From Acanthamoeba lenticulata (lineage: Eukaryota > Discosea > Longamoebia > Acanthamoebidae), in contig NAVB01000469.1 of NCBI GenBank assembly GCA_002179805.1, positions 1 through 17,816 on the forward strand: a stretch of 17,816 nt of DNA, written 5' to 3'. The notes beneath the pieces were generated by a model, which ran no database searches, had not been told where the DNA came from, and saw only the letters and a list, made by a program, of their open reading frames with translations. Shown one piece after another: positions 1-7,965 of the stretch. How positions within the stretch are numbered: position 1 is the stretch's first letter; every line of letters begins with the position of its first letter. Made by a program: the position numbers and the translations under genes.

Positions 1-2385
1 TCTGCGCGTCAGCGGGCCTGTCCAACGGGTTGGACGACGCCTGTTTGCCGGATGGAACGTCGTGAGCGACTGGGCCCAGGGACGGATCCCCGTGGTGACA
101 AGGGAGGGATACCAAGAGCGAGGAGAGACCGTCGGCCGACGACAGGCCAAAGTCGAGATCCAGCAGCGAGAGGGAAGACGACGTCGTGGCTGTCGAGAGC
201 GATGCGCCCGAAGTCGTCGGCTCCTCCGGGGCGGAGGCGTCCTCGGCGTGGCGGGCGCCTTCCTCGAAGGAGATGAGAGGAGAGCCCAGCAGCGGCGTGC
301 CGGTGACCGAGCGCTCCATGTCGGACGCCGGATCGGTGACCAGCTGCTGCTCGCCGTCAAACGAGACAGCGGGATTGTCGATGATCCCATACTCCTTGTC
401 CGCGGCCGAGACCGTCGGAAGCAGGTCCGACGACGACACGGGGCTCATGCCGCCCGGCATCAGGCCCGGCTCCACCGCCGACAGCAACGGCGAAGGCATG
501 GGCGACGAGCTCCCAACGGCGTGACCGTTCTTGAGCAACTTCTGATATTGCGCATGCTGGAGGGACACAACACCACCACAAGAGAGAGGCCTCATGAGTG
601 TTGGTGAAGAGGGCGGTTCCTCCCGAGGGCAGGCGAGGGTACCAAGGCGTCGTGCTTTTGGCGCACCGAGGCCAACTCAGAGAGGAGCGAGTTGAGGTGG
701 GACTGCTTCGAGGCCAGGGTGTCCTTCGACGAGGCGAGCTCTGTTTGCAGGCGGTTCTTCTCGCGGAGGAGGGCCTCGTTGATCTCTGTTCACACGCAGT
801 CCGGCCCAGTGTCAGGATCGCACGCGAGCGAGGTGGAGAGCGCGAGCAGAGCGGACGAACCGGTGAGCTTGGCGAGCTTGTCCTGCATGAGCCGCCTGGC
901 GGTATCAAGCTCAGCCACGGCGCGCTTGTTGCCAACGGCTTCGAGGTAGGGAATCGACTCGGCAGCGGGCTCGCTGTTGATGAGCGCGAGATAGTTCCTC
1001 GCTCGCTTCTCCAAACGGAATGCTCCCGCTTGGTGGGCCAGCTGTAACGCGAGTCATCAGTCAAAAGTCATTGAGCGAGTGGACATGAGCTCTTGCGGGG
1101 AGGAAGCGGACCTGCACGCCGCGCACGGGGACGGCAATCGGGCTGAGCAGGAGGTTGAGGAACTGCTCGAAGGACTGGCTCATCTTGGCAAAGAACGTCG
1201 CCACGGAGGCCTGGTACTGCATTATTCGCTCATTCACAGACTTGAGTGCGGGCAGCACGAACGGGTCCTTGTGCTCGTGGTCAATCTTGGAGCCCAGCTG
1301 AGCAACGTATGCTGCTCATGTGGAGAAACCGCGCGTCAGGAGGGAAGCCAGGGACGGTCATAAGGGGTGCGGAGATTAAAGGAGACCGCAGGGGAGGCGC
1401 ACTCTTCATGGCAGTGTTCATGGACAGCAGACAGGCATGAATCTGCTTCACCACAAAGAGCTCGTTGCACTTGCTCACCGTCCCTTCCGGCCCAGCAAAG
1501 ACAAGGCACACGTAGGAGTAGAGCTTCTCGAGAAGGGAGTGCATGGTGGAGTAGGTGTCGCCGAGGAGCTCGTTTCTCGCGCGCATGCCGGCGTCGCAGC
1601 CCTCTTGCCTGGACTCCTCCTCCAACCTGCAACCGCACAACACCTGTGAGGCTGCAGTCCAGCCAATAACGGGGCTCGAGCGGGCCAAGTACCGGAGCAG
1701 CTGGTAGGTGAGCAGCTTCTTGTTAAACAGCATGTAGCGCTTGACGGCAGCCACTGCTGCTTTCTACGGAGGAAATAGAAGAACGAATTTGTTGTGAGCG
1801 TTGACGTGGGGGTCGTGTGGGGAATCAGATACATACCGCCTGCTCGGCGCCGATCGTGAAGGCGGGTTGTTTGGCTTGCTCGTAGGAGGTCGCCATGGCG
1901 GCGATGGACGCGTGGATGCTCGACAAGTACTTGGCGTGCGAGGGCAGCACCAGAATGATCTGAAGCCCGAGGCATCCCAGAAACACACACAAACGCACAC
2001 AACCGAATCAGCGCCCAAGAAGTCCGAGACAGAGCCAACGGCTTGCAGCTGAGCCAATACCTTGCGATTAATGTTGCGCAGGGCGTCGGTGATGGTCATG
2101 CTCTTGTTGAGAATGAGCAGGCGTTCGTGGAAGGCGGAGAAGTAGTCACCGTAGTGGGCGATGAACTGATGGAAATGCTTGAGCCACACGTCCGCCAGCT
2201 CCTTCTGCTGCAGCTGGCGCTTCCGGTCGAAGGTGGCAACGTTGATCTGATTGTAGGTCTCGTTCTTGGTGTCGTCAAACAGCACTTTGCGCGCGATCAC
2301 CGCAGATGCCTTGGTCAGGTCTTCACGCAGCTTCTGCTGAATCTGCGTCATCGCGATTTCTCGCTCCTTCATCAGATTTTGAGTC
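1..2385 (-). CDS. PPP1R21: PPP1R21 (KLRAQ1, FERRY subunit Fy-2)-like protein, partial at both ends
   Basis: Exons read on the minus strand: 2385-2061 (first in-frame ATG at 2372), 1959-1837, 1763-1403, 1311-1112, 1041-861, 785-643, 541-113, and 40 to beyond base 1. All join in frame with GT-AG introns, giving about 596 visible residues. Blocks resemble human PPP1R21 in order: a VLFDDTK..TYNQINV block (human has VPFNDTK..QYNALNV), then MRARNELL with [11 protein letters not shown], then [13 protein letters not shown] followed by a heptad-rich coiled coil ([17 protein letters not shown]). PPP1R21 belongs to the Rab5-binding FERRY complex that links early endosomes to mRNAs. Its N-terminal KLRAQ coiled coil, over 200 residues in the human protein, is missing here. 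After the coiled coil comes a Ser/Pro-rich stretch with a clathrin-box-like LLDLD at 166-152, and a DPF at 1267-1259. The 1763-1403 exon may hide a small intron near 1675-1630, but no in-frame alternative was found. Identity rests on remembered family sequence, not a search. Confidence -1.
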
Positions 2386-2496
2386 CTGTGCCGCCACGCA
2401 ATGTCAGCAAGCACAACAAGATTATCTGATATTATATATTCATATATTCATATATTATTATTATTATTATTAAACGATTTTTGCGCAATGGCGCAG
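2386..2496. other. AT-rich block between two outward-facing splice acceptors
   Basis: The block is bounded by a minus-strand acceptor (cag at 2388-2386, preceding the PPP1R21-like exon) and a plus-strand acceptor (cag at 2494-2496, preceding the PDHX-like exon). It holds an AT microsatellite at about 2425-2475, including repeated attcatat units and a run of tta. It looks like two intron 3' halves placed back to back. No promoter or first exon for either gene fits in 111 bp. Confidence -1.
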
Positions 2497-3045
2497 GAGT
2501 TGGCATCACGAGCGCGCGACGGGAAGCTCAAGCCGGAGGAGTTCCAGGGCGGCACCGTCAGTGTGTCGAACCTGGGCATGTTTGGCGTGAGCGAGTTCAG
2601 CGCGGTGATCAACCCGCCCCAGGGCGTCATCCTGGCCGTGGGCGAGGGCCGCAAGGAGGTCCTCCTTCCGCCCTCTGTCTCCGCCTCGTTTGACAACGCC
2701 GACGGTACATCATCATTATCATCATCATCAACGCTCCCTCCTCCCCCGCCTTCTCTTTCGCTTTCGTTTTCGTTTTCGTTTTCGTTTTGTCTCTTTGAAG
2801 CCAACCACGCGGGCTCACTTCTCTGCTGTTGCTGTTATTATTGCGGTTTTCCTTTGGCGACAGACATCGAGTTGGTTGAGGAGGACGAGGACGAGAAGGC
2901 CCTGGCCGCGGTGGCGACGCCCACGGTATCCACCGTCGTGTCAGTCACGCTCTCATGCGACAATCGGGCCATCGAGGCCGACGTGGCGGGGCGGCTTCTC
3001 AAAACGTTCCAGACCTATGTCGAGAACCCCGAGCTCATGGCCTAA
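2497..3045 (+). CDS. PDHX: PDHX-like (pyruvate dehydrogenase protein X / E3-binding protein), C-terminal part only
   Basis: Exons are 2497-2704 and 2864-3045 with a 159-bp intron, giving about 129 residues ending in TAA. The sequence is the end of a 2-oxoacid dehydrogenase acyltransferase domain: [37 protein letters not shown] and ILAVG are family hallmarks. The catalytic motif of true E2 enzymes is DHRxxDG. Here it reads DNRAIEA, so the catalytic His is Asn. The same loss is known in protein X, which anchors E3 (dihydrolipoamide dehydrogenase) in the mitochondrial pyruvate dehydrogenase complex, and the tail ([16 protein letters not shown]) resembles that of human PDHX (LKSFKANLENPIRLA). The lipoyl domain, E3/E1-binding domain and first half of the catalytic fold are absent upstream. 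The intron length is a multiple of three with no stop, so a naive ORF reads through it. An E2 with an eroded active site is the alternative. Confidence -1.
   Translation, partial: ELASRARDGKLKPEEFQGGTVSVSNLGMFGVSEFSAVINPPQGVILAVGEGRKEVLLPPSVSASFDNADGTSSLSSSSTLPPPPPSLSLSFSFSFSFCLFEANHAGSLLCCCCYYCGFPLATDIELVEEDEDEKALAAVATPTVSTVVSVTLSCDNRAIEADVAGRLLKTFQTYVENPELMA
2757..2790 (+). repeat. TTTTCG-type hexanucleotide microsatellite in intron
   Basis: Four to five tandem copies of a ttttcg-like unit lie inside the PDHX-like intron. The flanking intron sequence also carries atc/atcatt repeats (2706-2732) and a C/T-rich tract. Confidence -1.
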
Positions 3046-3305
3046 TACAATCCTTTTTTTTCTTGATCCCCACGGAGTAGCCACACACCGCCTCTTCGGG
3101 GCAGTGACCCTTTGGCGAGCGCTGCACCGTCAGAAGCGCATCTAAGAGCCAGTTGTGTGTGGTCGCTGCTGTTGTTGCTGCTACCTCGAGGTAGGAAGAG
3201 AAAAAGCGCGCCAAAGAGCAGAAGAAATTGTCGTTTTCTCTTCGCGCTGAAACAGCTGCGAGCGCAGGGTACTTCACTCGCCTCAGCCACAAACCACACC
3301 CATAA
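3046..3305. other. 3' flank of PDHX-like gene, no gene seen
   Basis: A T-run (3053-3062) follows the stop codon. ORFs on both strands here are short and compositionally biased, with no recognised domain, so I annotate none of them. Confidence -1.
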
Positions 3306-3626
3306 CCTCAAGCCACGCGAAGGTATTCGCCCCACAAGAAAGTTGGAAAGCCCACTCCACGAACCACTACCTTTTCGGTCGAAGAGAGCGCTGGCAGTAG
3401 TACCGAGTCCACGAAAAGGTCCTCTCAGCGAACCGACTCTGCCCCACAGCCGGCCGGAGAAGAAAAGAAGACCACTTCCCAACCTCGCCACGTCTGGTAC
3501 AACCCACAAGTCGCCATCAACGCTCGATGGGCGCGCCTTGTTGAGTTAGCCCCGCTGCTGCGGTCTGCTCGTCCCGTACCGGCGCACATAGCTTCTACCC
3601 AGCTGCGCTGCTGCTTCAAGGGGTAA
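3306..3626 (+). CDS. Start-less ORF of unknown function (possible exon or relic)
   Basis: This open frame of 106 residues starts just after a TAA at 3303-3305, ends at TAA 3624-3626, and contains no methionine. The first half is Ser/Thr/Lys/Glu-rich. The second half (RHVWYNPQVAINARWARLVE and on) looks like a folded helical segment. It overlaps the next ORF, in another frame, by about 80 bp. I tried joining the two with a GT-AG intron and found no in-frame solution. It could be one exon of an unrecognised gene, or half of a frame-broken gene with 3545-4279. I do not recognise the family. Another frame is also open here (145 codons), so the coding call is weak. Confidence -1.
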   Translation, partial: PQATRRYSPHKKVGKPTPRTTTFSVEESAGSSTESTKRSSQRTDSAPQPAGEEKKTTSQPRHVWYNPQVAINARWARLVELAPLLRSARPVPAHIASTQLRCCFKG

Positions 3627-4279
3627 CCGGAGAGAAGGAGCTAGACGTCATCACCAGGTGGCTCAAGAAGTTCAGCCTCCCCAACAATCTGGTGGAGAAG
3701 GACGGCACCGTGCGGTTCGATCAGATCACGACGTTCCTGGCGAAGGTTGCCCAACCCAGCAAGCAGAGGAAAGGCGTGAGGCATCATGTGCACAAGGCCG
3801 TCGAGCGTGAGTGGCACATCCAGCTCCTCGAACTTATCTCTCCGCCCTCCGTCGCGACCACCTCTGCTTCACCCCCCACTGCACTGGCCAGCTCGCGGCT
3901 TGTTCCCATCAGGACTTTATCCCTGGAGGCCGTGCGCCAGTCTTTGCGCGCCTCAGAGGCGCTGGTCAACAAGGCCGAGGAGTACACGCGGCCTATCTTG
4001 CTAGCGCTCGGCCAGGAACACTGGAAGCACGCCAGACGCTTGTGGTTCCTATCCGTTTTGGTCCTCTCTAGAGCGGCCGCAAGGAACAATCCATGGCTAC
4101 AGACGGACGTCATACGCGTCGCCTGTCTGATGCTCGGGCTGTTGGACGCGGGTCACGTTTCGGAGAGGCGGGATAGGGTCCCCTATCATGTGGACCAATT
4201 GCGCAAGGCTATTGACCTGAGTGAGCTGGATGAAAGGCTCCATAAGTTGTCCCGCATCCTGAGTTTCATGGACGCGTAG
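3545..4279 (+). CDS. Orphan helical ORF without a clear start codon
   Basis: The frame is open from a stop at 3542-3544 to TAG at 4277-4279, about 244 codons. The earliest near-start codon is GTG at 3692, and no good ATG lies in the first half. The product is hydrophilic then helical: EKELDVITRWLKKFSL, EALVNKAEEYTRPILLALGQ, a more hydrophobic stretch (LWFLSVLVLSRAAA), and a charged tail (AIDLSELDERLHKLSRIL). No domain is recognised. Lack of an initiator and of nearby splice partners suggests an internal exon, a decayed gene or a mobile-element remnant. I see no reverse transcriptase, integrase or transposase motif. Confidence -1.
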   Translation, partial: VSPAAAVCSSRTGAHSFYPAALLLQGVTGEKELDVITRWLKKFSLPNNLVEKDGTVRFDQITTFLAKVAQPSKQRKGVRHHVHKAVEREWHIQLLELISPPSVATTSASPPTALASSRLVPIRTLSLEAVRQSLRASEALVNKAEEYTRPILLALGQEHWKHARRLWFLSVLVLSRAAARNNPWLQTDVIRVACLMLGLLDAGHVSERRDRVPYHVDQLRKAIDLSELDERLHKLSRILSFMDA

Positions 4280-4671
4280 AGCCCGCCCAGCTCATAGAGT
4301 TGGACTACGTGAGAGATGTGTGGATTTTGTCCCACCTCCACGAGTCCCTCATGGACAAACTCATGAGGGCTTTTCCTCCCTGTGCTACTCTGGAGCGCAA
4401 GCTGGAGGTTGGTGCTGCCGCCAGTTTAACAGCACATCCGTCTTGCGCACGGCGGCTGGCAAGTCAACCAACCTCCAGCTTGCGCGGATGGCCCGAGGCC
4501 TGCAAACTATGTAATAGTGCTACAGCGAGAAAAATGACGTTTTTTGCCCTTCAGCGCTTAGCACAGCGCAGCTCGCCTCGAGCACCGTCGCTACCACTCT
4601 AATGAACAGAAGACATGCTCCTCGGGTGTTCACATGCAACATATATTTTTAGGCCTGATGACAAGCCTGCC
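4280..4671. other. Non-genic stretch between orphan ORF and F-box/RCC1 gene
   Basis: It contains the 19-bp inverted repeat described separately, then AT-richer sequence (4500-4660) that is the 3' flank of the minus-strand F-box/RCC1 gene. A plus-strand open frame (4300-4602) runs across the repeat, but has no recognisable content. Confidence -1.
4395..4485. repeat. Perfect 19-bp inverted repeat with 53-bp spacer
   Basis: The left arm at 4395-4413 reads gcgcaagctggaggttggt and the right arm at 4467-4485 is its exact reverse complement. The match does not extend on either side. It could form a hairpin in RNA, or mark the ends of a very small inserted element. No target-site duplication is obvious. 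Confidence -1.
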
Positions 4672-6844
4672 TCACGTGTGGAGGAGACTGTGGGTGCCAC
4701 CAGCAGCGACGCCCACCACGCGGGGGTTACGGCTGACCTCGAGCAGGCGCATCACGCCATTTTGGCTGTCGGTGCCGTTGTTGAACCCGACACGCGCGGC
4801 CCCGCCGCCCAACATCGACCGGTCGACCCACACGCCCGCCACGCGCCCATGCGCCGAGACCGCCCTGGGACGATCGGTGTTGCGTTTTGATTAGAAAGAA
4901 AGCCCGGGCCTGTGCTCAGTCGGTGCGATGATGTTTTGATCTGAAGCGCACCCAAAAAAGAAGACGCGGCCATCCTCGGTCAGCGCGAGCGAGTGGCACT
5001 CGCCGGCGGCCACGTCGACCACCTTCTCGTGCTGCAGAGCTGCCACCATGCGCGGCGTAAATGCGTACTGCTCGTCCACGTGCCCTGCGCCCGTGTGTGT
5101 GCGCGCGCGCGTCAGTCGGACCGCACGACCTGCGCGCAGAGGGACGCGCGTGAGCGCAAGCGCGCACCGAGGCGGCCGTTTTGGCCGTTGCCAAAGGAAA
5201 AGACGAGGCCTTGCGCTGTGAGCGCGAGCGTGTGGCACGGGCCGGCCGAGACCTTGACCACGCGGTGCTGGGCCAGCGCTGCAATCTGCTTGGGCACGAG
5301 CTGGTTGGCTTGGTCTCCGTGGCCCAGCTTGCCTGTCCTCACCGCACGCACGCGCGCACATGGACGCGTGTGTCAACGCCCACAAACACAACACGCGCAG
5401 GCGCACACGCGCGCGCGCCGCACCATTGCCGCCGCTGCCAAACGAGAACACGCGGCCGTCATCGGTGAGGAGGAGCGAGTTGAAGAAGCCCGCGGCGGCC
5501 GAAACGATGCGAACGCCCTCGAGGGCGGCGATGGGCTTGGGTGTGAGCTGGTAGGTGATCATCTGGTAGTTCTCGTCGCCGTGGCCCAGCTGGCCCGTGT
5601 GGCCCAGCCCGAACGAGTACACGCGTCCGCCGCGGGTGACCGCCAGCGAATGATGGGCGCCCGCGGCGCAGGCCACGATCTGCTCCTCGGCGAGGGCCTT
5701 TACCTCGGTGGGCAGTGTGCGATTTGATTGGTCGCCTGTGTCCAACGAAATTTCACACGGTTAACATGCAGTGATCGCACGTCAACAACCGGCAGAGCCG
5801 TGGGCCGCCAACACTGCTACCATGTCCGAGTTGGCCGCAAGCAGCAAAGCCAAAGCTGTAGAGCCTCCCGGCCTCGGTCACCGCCAGCGTGTGATGCACC
5901 CCGCACGAGACGTCGACGACGCGCTGTCCGGCCAGCGTAGCGACCTGCTTGGGCAGCAGCTGGTCGAGCTCGTTCCCGTGGCCCAGCTTGCCTGGGAGAC
6001 GTACGTACTGATGTCAGCCGACAGACAGGAATGAAATGAATGTCTGGAATGTGTGCATACCATCTTCGCCGCTGCCAAACGAGTAGAGGCGGCCCTCGTC
6101 ATCGACGACCACCGAGTGGCGTCGCGCAGCGCAGACGCGACGGATGTGTACTTGCTCGAGCGCGCGTAGCGGCGTGGGGCGGTCCAGTTGCTCCACGCGC
6201 TGACCCAGGCCGAGCTGGCCGTGCCCGCCACCGCCCACGACAAACGCGCGGCCGCGGCCTAGCCAACGGCGCAGGAGGCGGTCTTGGCTTAAATGCCACC
6301 ACCGACGACATACAAGGCCCACGCTGCGGAGGTCCGACAAGACGAGGCCGCACCGAAAGATGTGAAGCAGGACCTCGTCGCTGATCCACTCGGTCAATGG
6401 CGAAGGCACGGCCGGCGGTTCGAATCCTGTGGAAGCCGCTGACCCGCGCGTAGGAAACGACTCGTCAGAGCCCGTGAGGCCCGTCTCGCGCGACACATCG
6501 TCGAGGTCGTTCTCAACCTTCTCCGATTGTGGCGGCAGAGGCCAGTTGTTGTTGTTGTGGTTGTTGTTGTTGTTGAAGAAGGCGTGATAGTGGCTGTCCC
6601 CAGGTTCCTCGCGCACGGCATAGCCAGCAAGTGGCGAGCCCGAGTGGTCGGCGCTGTGGCGCTTGTTCTTCTTGAGCACCAGACGCTCGGTCGAGGCGAA
6701 CCTGCCTTGGGCCCACCGCTTGCTTCCACTACTGCGCTCGCTGCTGCTGCCGCCGCCCAGACCCTCCTCGACCACGACGGCCATGGGGTCTCCCCGATGG
6801 TCGCGCAGCAGAGGGGCGGCTTCTGCGGCCACCTCGATGTCCAT
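4672..6844 (-). CDS. F-box and RCC1-repeat protein (about 585 residues)
   Basis: Exons on the minus strand: 6844-6061, 5991-5821, 5735-5424, 5332-5168, 5084-4952, 4864-4672 (stop TGA at 4674-4672). All phases close, giving 586 codons. The start ATG has an in-frame TAG 18 bp upstream. Residues 1-149 are low complexity with an Asn run at 91-100. Residues 150-195 are an F-box (ISDEVLLHIFRC..LSDLRSVGLVCRRWWHLS), which normally binds Skp1 in an SCF ubiquitin ligase. From residue 200 to the end are seven RCC1 blades, with repeated YSFG..G.GQLGHG and VDVAAGECHSLAL-type cores. The last blade is degenerate and its exon is the least certain. F-box plus RCC1 suggests a substrate-recruiting SCF subunit. 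It is not the canonical Ran exchange factor, which has no F-box. The target is unknown. It is divergent from the TPX2-like gene. Confidence -1.
5093..5112. repeat. Alternating purine-pyrimidine tract (GT)n(GC)n in intron
   Basis: gtgtgtgtgcgcgcgcgcg lies inside the fourth intron of the F-box/RCC1 gene. A similar GC/AC-alternating tract lies in the third intron (about 5398-5421). Such tracts are classic Z-DNA-prone sequence. The similarity may only reflect local simple-repeat growth. Confidence -1.
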
Positions 6845-7835
6845 GAGCGTGACTCTGGCCTAGCGCCAGCTGCTGCTTTCTCCTCTAACGCACACAGATA
6901 AGCGTGATGACGATAAGACAAGTTGGCTGCTCGTCTGCTCGTCTTGTAGAACAGCACTCAGTGACAGGAGAGGCCACTGGTGGGGGGCGAGGTCGCCTGT
7001 TGGCGATTGGGTGAGCGTTTGGCTGCTGGAGCGAAAGGTGGGCGGTTGGTCGGGACCGCTCCCTCACGGTCAACACTTGAGCGTCGTGCCGTTTGTCCAG
7101 AACGCACCACCGTGGAGACTTCAACGAACACCAGTCGCGGTCTGTCTCCTGGTTCAGGCGGAAACGCGGCACACAAGGAACGGAACGGTGAGCGAGAAGG
7201 GTCCTTCCTGACCCCATCCTCCGGTCGTGTTCCGTGGCCTCAACCCACCGCGAATTTGAAAAAAGAGAAGAGGATAGGGCACATGTGAAAAAACCGAAAT
7301 AAAGGGACCTTGGTGAAGTAGAGTACCGTCAAGCCTGTACCGACTTGGAACTGATGCTGTGTGGCTTCGGTGCGAGTGCACTGCTTCTTCTTCTTCTTCT
7401 CGCGACGAAGTGAGTGGAGGTTTGAGCGACGGTAGGCTTCCTTCTTGTTCTCTCGGTGCAGGTGAGCCTGGGACGTGGTCCCCGGGTACGCAGAAGTGAG
7501 AAGGGTGCCAGTGTCTGCATTGGGACGTCGCCAGAGACTTGGCGAATCGTGGCACAGAAATTCGAAGGAGACACGAGCCGTGTCCCTCGCGGCTGGCGCC
7601 CACCCGCCACGCGAACGAGGAGGCCAAGTGTGAGCCTTGCGTTACGGCTTTTGAGCACGCGTGCTGTCACTGTCACGGGAGAGTGGGAGAAGCGCGCAGT
7701 TCAAGGCCAGATCGCTGTGGCGGGTAGGTCCGTCTGGGGAATTTCAGCATCTGATTCTGTGGGTTGTGGCCGCAAACAGTTGCGAAACAGACGCAACAAG
7801 TTTTTCATTTCAAAGGGAGCCAAGAGCCGTTAATA

Positions 7836-7849
7836 TTTTTGGCGGGAAC
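7836..7849 (+). promoter_or_regulatory. E2F/DP-like binding site
   Basis: The sequence tttttggcgggaac contains the full E2F consensus form TTTGGCGGGAA (7838-7848), 118 bp upstream of the TPX2-like ATG. E2F/DP factors drive G1/S and mitotic genes in animals, plants and amoebozoans. A T-rich near-match (tttttgcgcgcc, 7879-7890) lies between it and the gene. Function is inferred from sequence and the neighbouring gene only. Confidence -1.
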
Positions 7850-7934
7850 GAGCGCAGCAACCGTTGGAAACAAAGGCCTTTTTGCGCGCCTAAACCCACA
7901 GGAGACATTGAGAGCAATTGCTGAGATCTGACCA

Positions 7935-7940
7935 TATAAA
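7935..7940 (+). promoter_or_regulatory. TATA-like element close to the TPX2-like start
   Basis: tataaa lies only 26 bp before the ATG at 7966. If used in the usual way, it would start transcription almost at the ATG. It may be chance, or the 5' UTR may be very short. Confidence -1.
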
Positions 7941-7965
7941 ACACGGAAGAGGCTTAACCACCGAT

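Larger units (their letters stand above)
6845..7965. promoter_or_regulatory. Divergent intergenic region between F-box/RCC1 and TPX2-like genes
   Basis: About 1.1 kb between two start codons facing away from each other. ORFs here (for example 7456-7833 plus, 7154-7627 minus) are Arg/Ser/Pro-biased, overlap on both strands and show no family, so I treat the region as promoter and 5' UTR. The notable sites are an E2F-like element at 7836-7849, a weaker one at 7879-7890 and a TATA-like element at 7935-7940. Confidence -1.

Noticed and set aside
1..2385. BAR-domain protein as the identity of the first gene
   Set aside because: The helical look suggested it, but ordered blocks fit PPP1R21 much better and no BAR signature was seen.
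4615..5727. Plus-strand ORFs across the F-box/RCC1 gene
   Set aside because: They are shadows of well-supported RCC1 exons on the minus strand and run through its introns.
6417..6428. ggttcgaatcct, a perfect tRNA B-box
   Set aside because: The flanking bases do not form a T-stem, no A-box or acceptor stem is present, and the site lies in the coding exon of the F-box protein.
7154..7833. ORFs of 100-157 codons in the divergent intergenic region
   Set aside because: They overlap on both strands, are Arg/Ser/Pro-biased, and show no domain or splice support.
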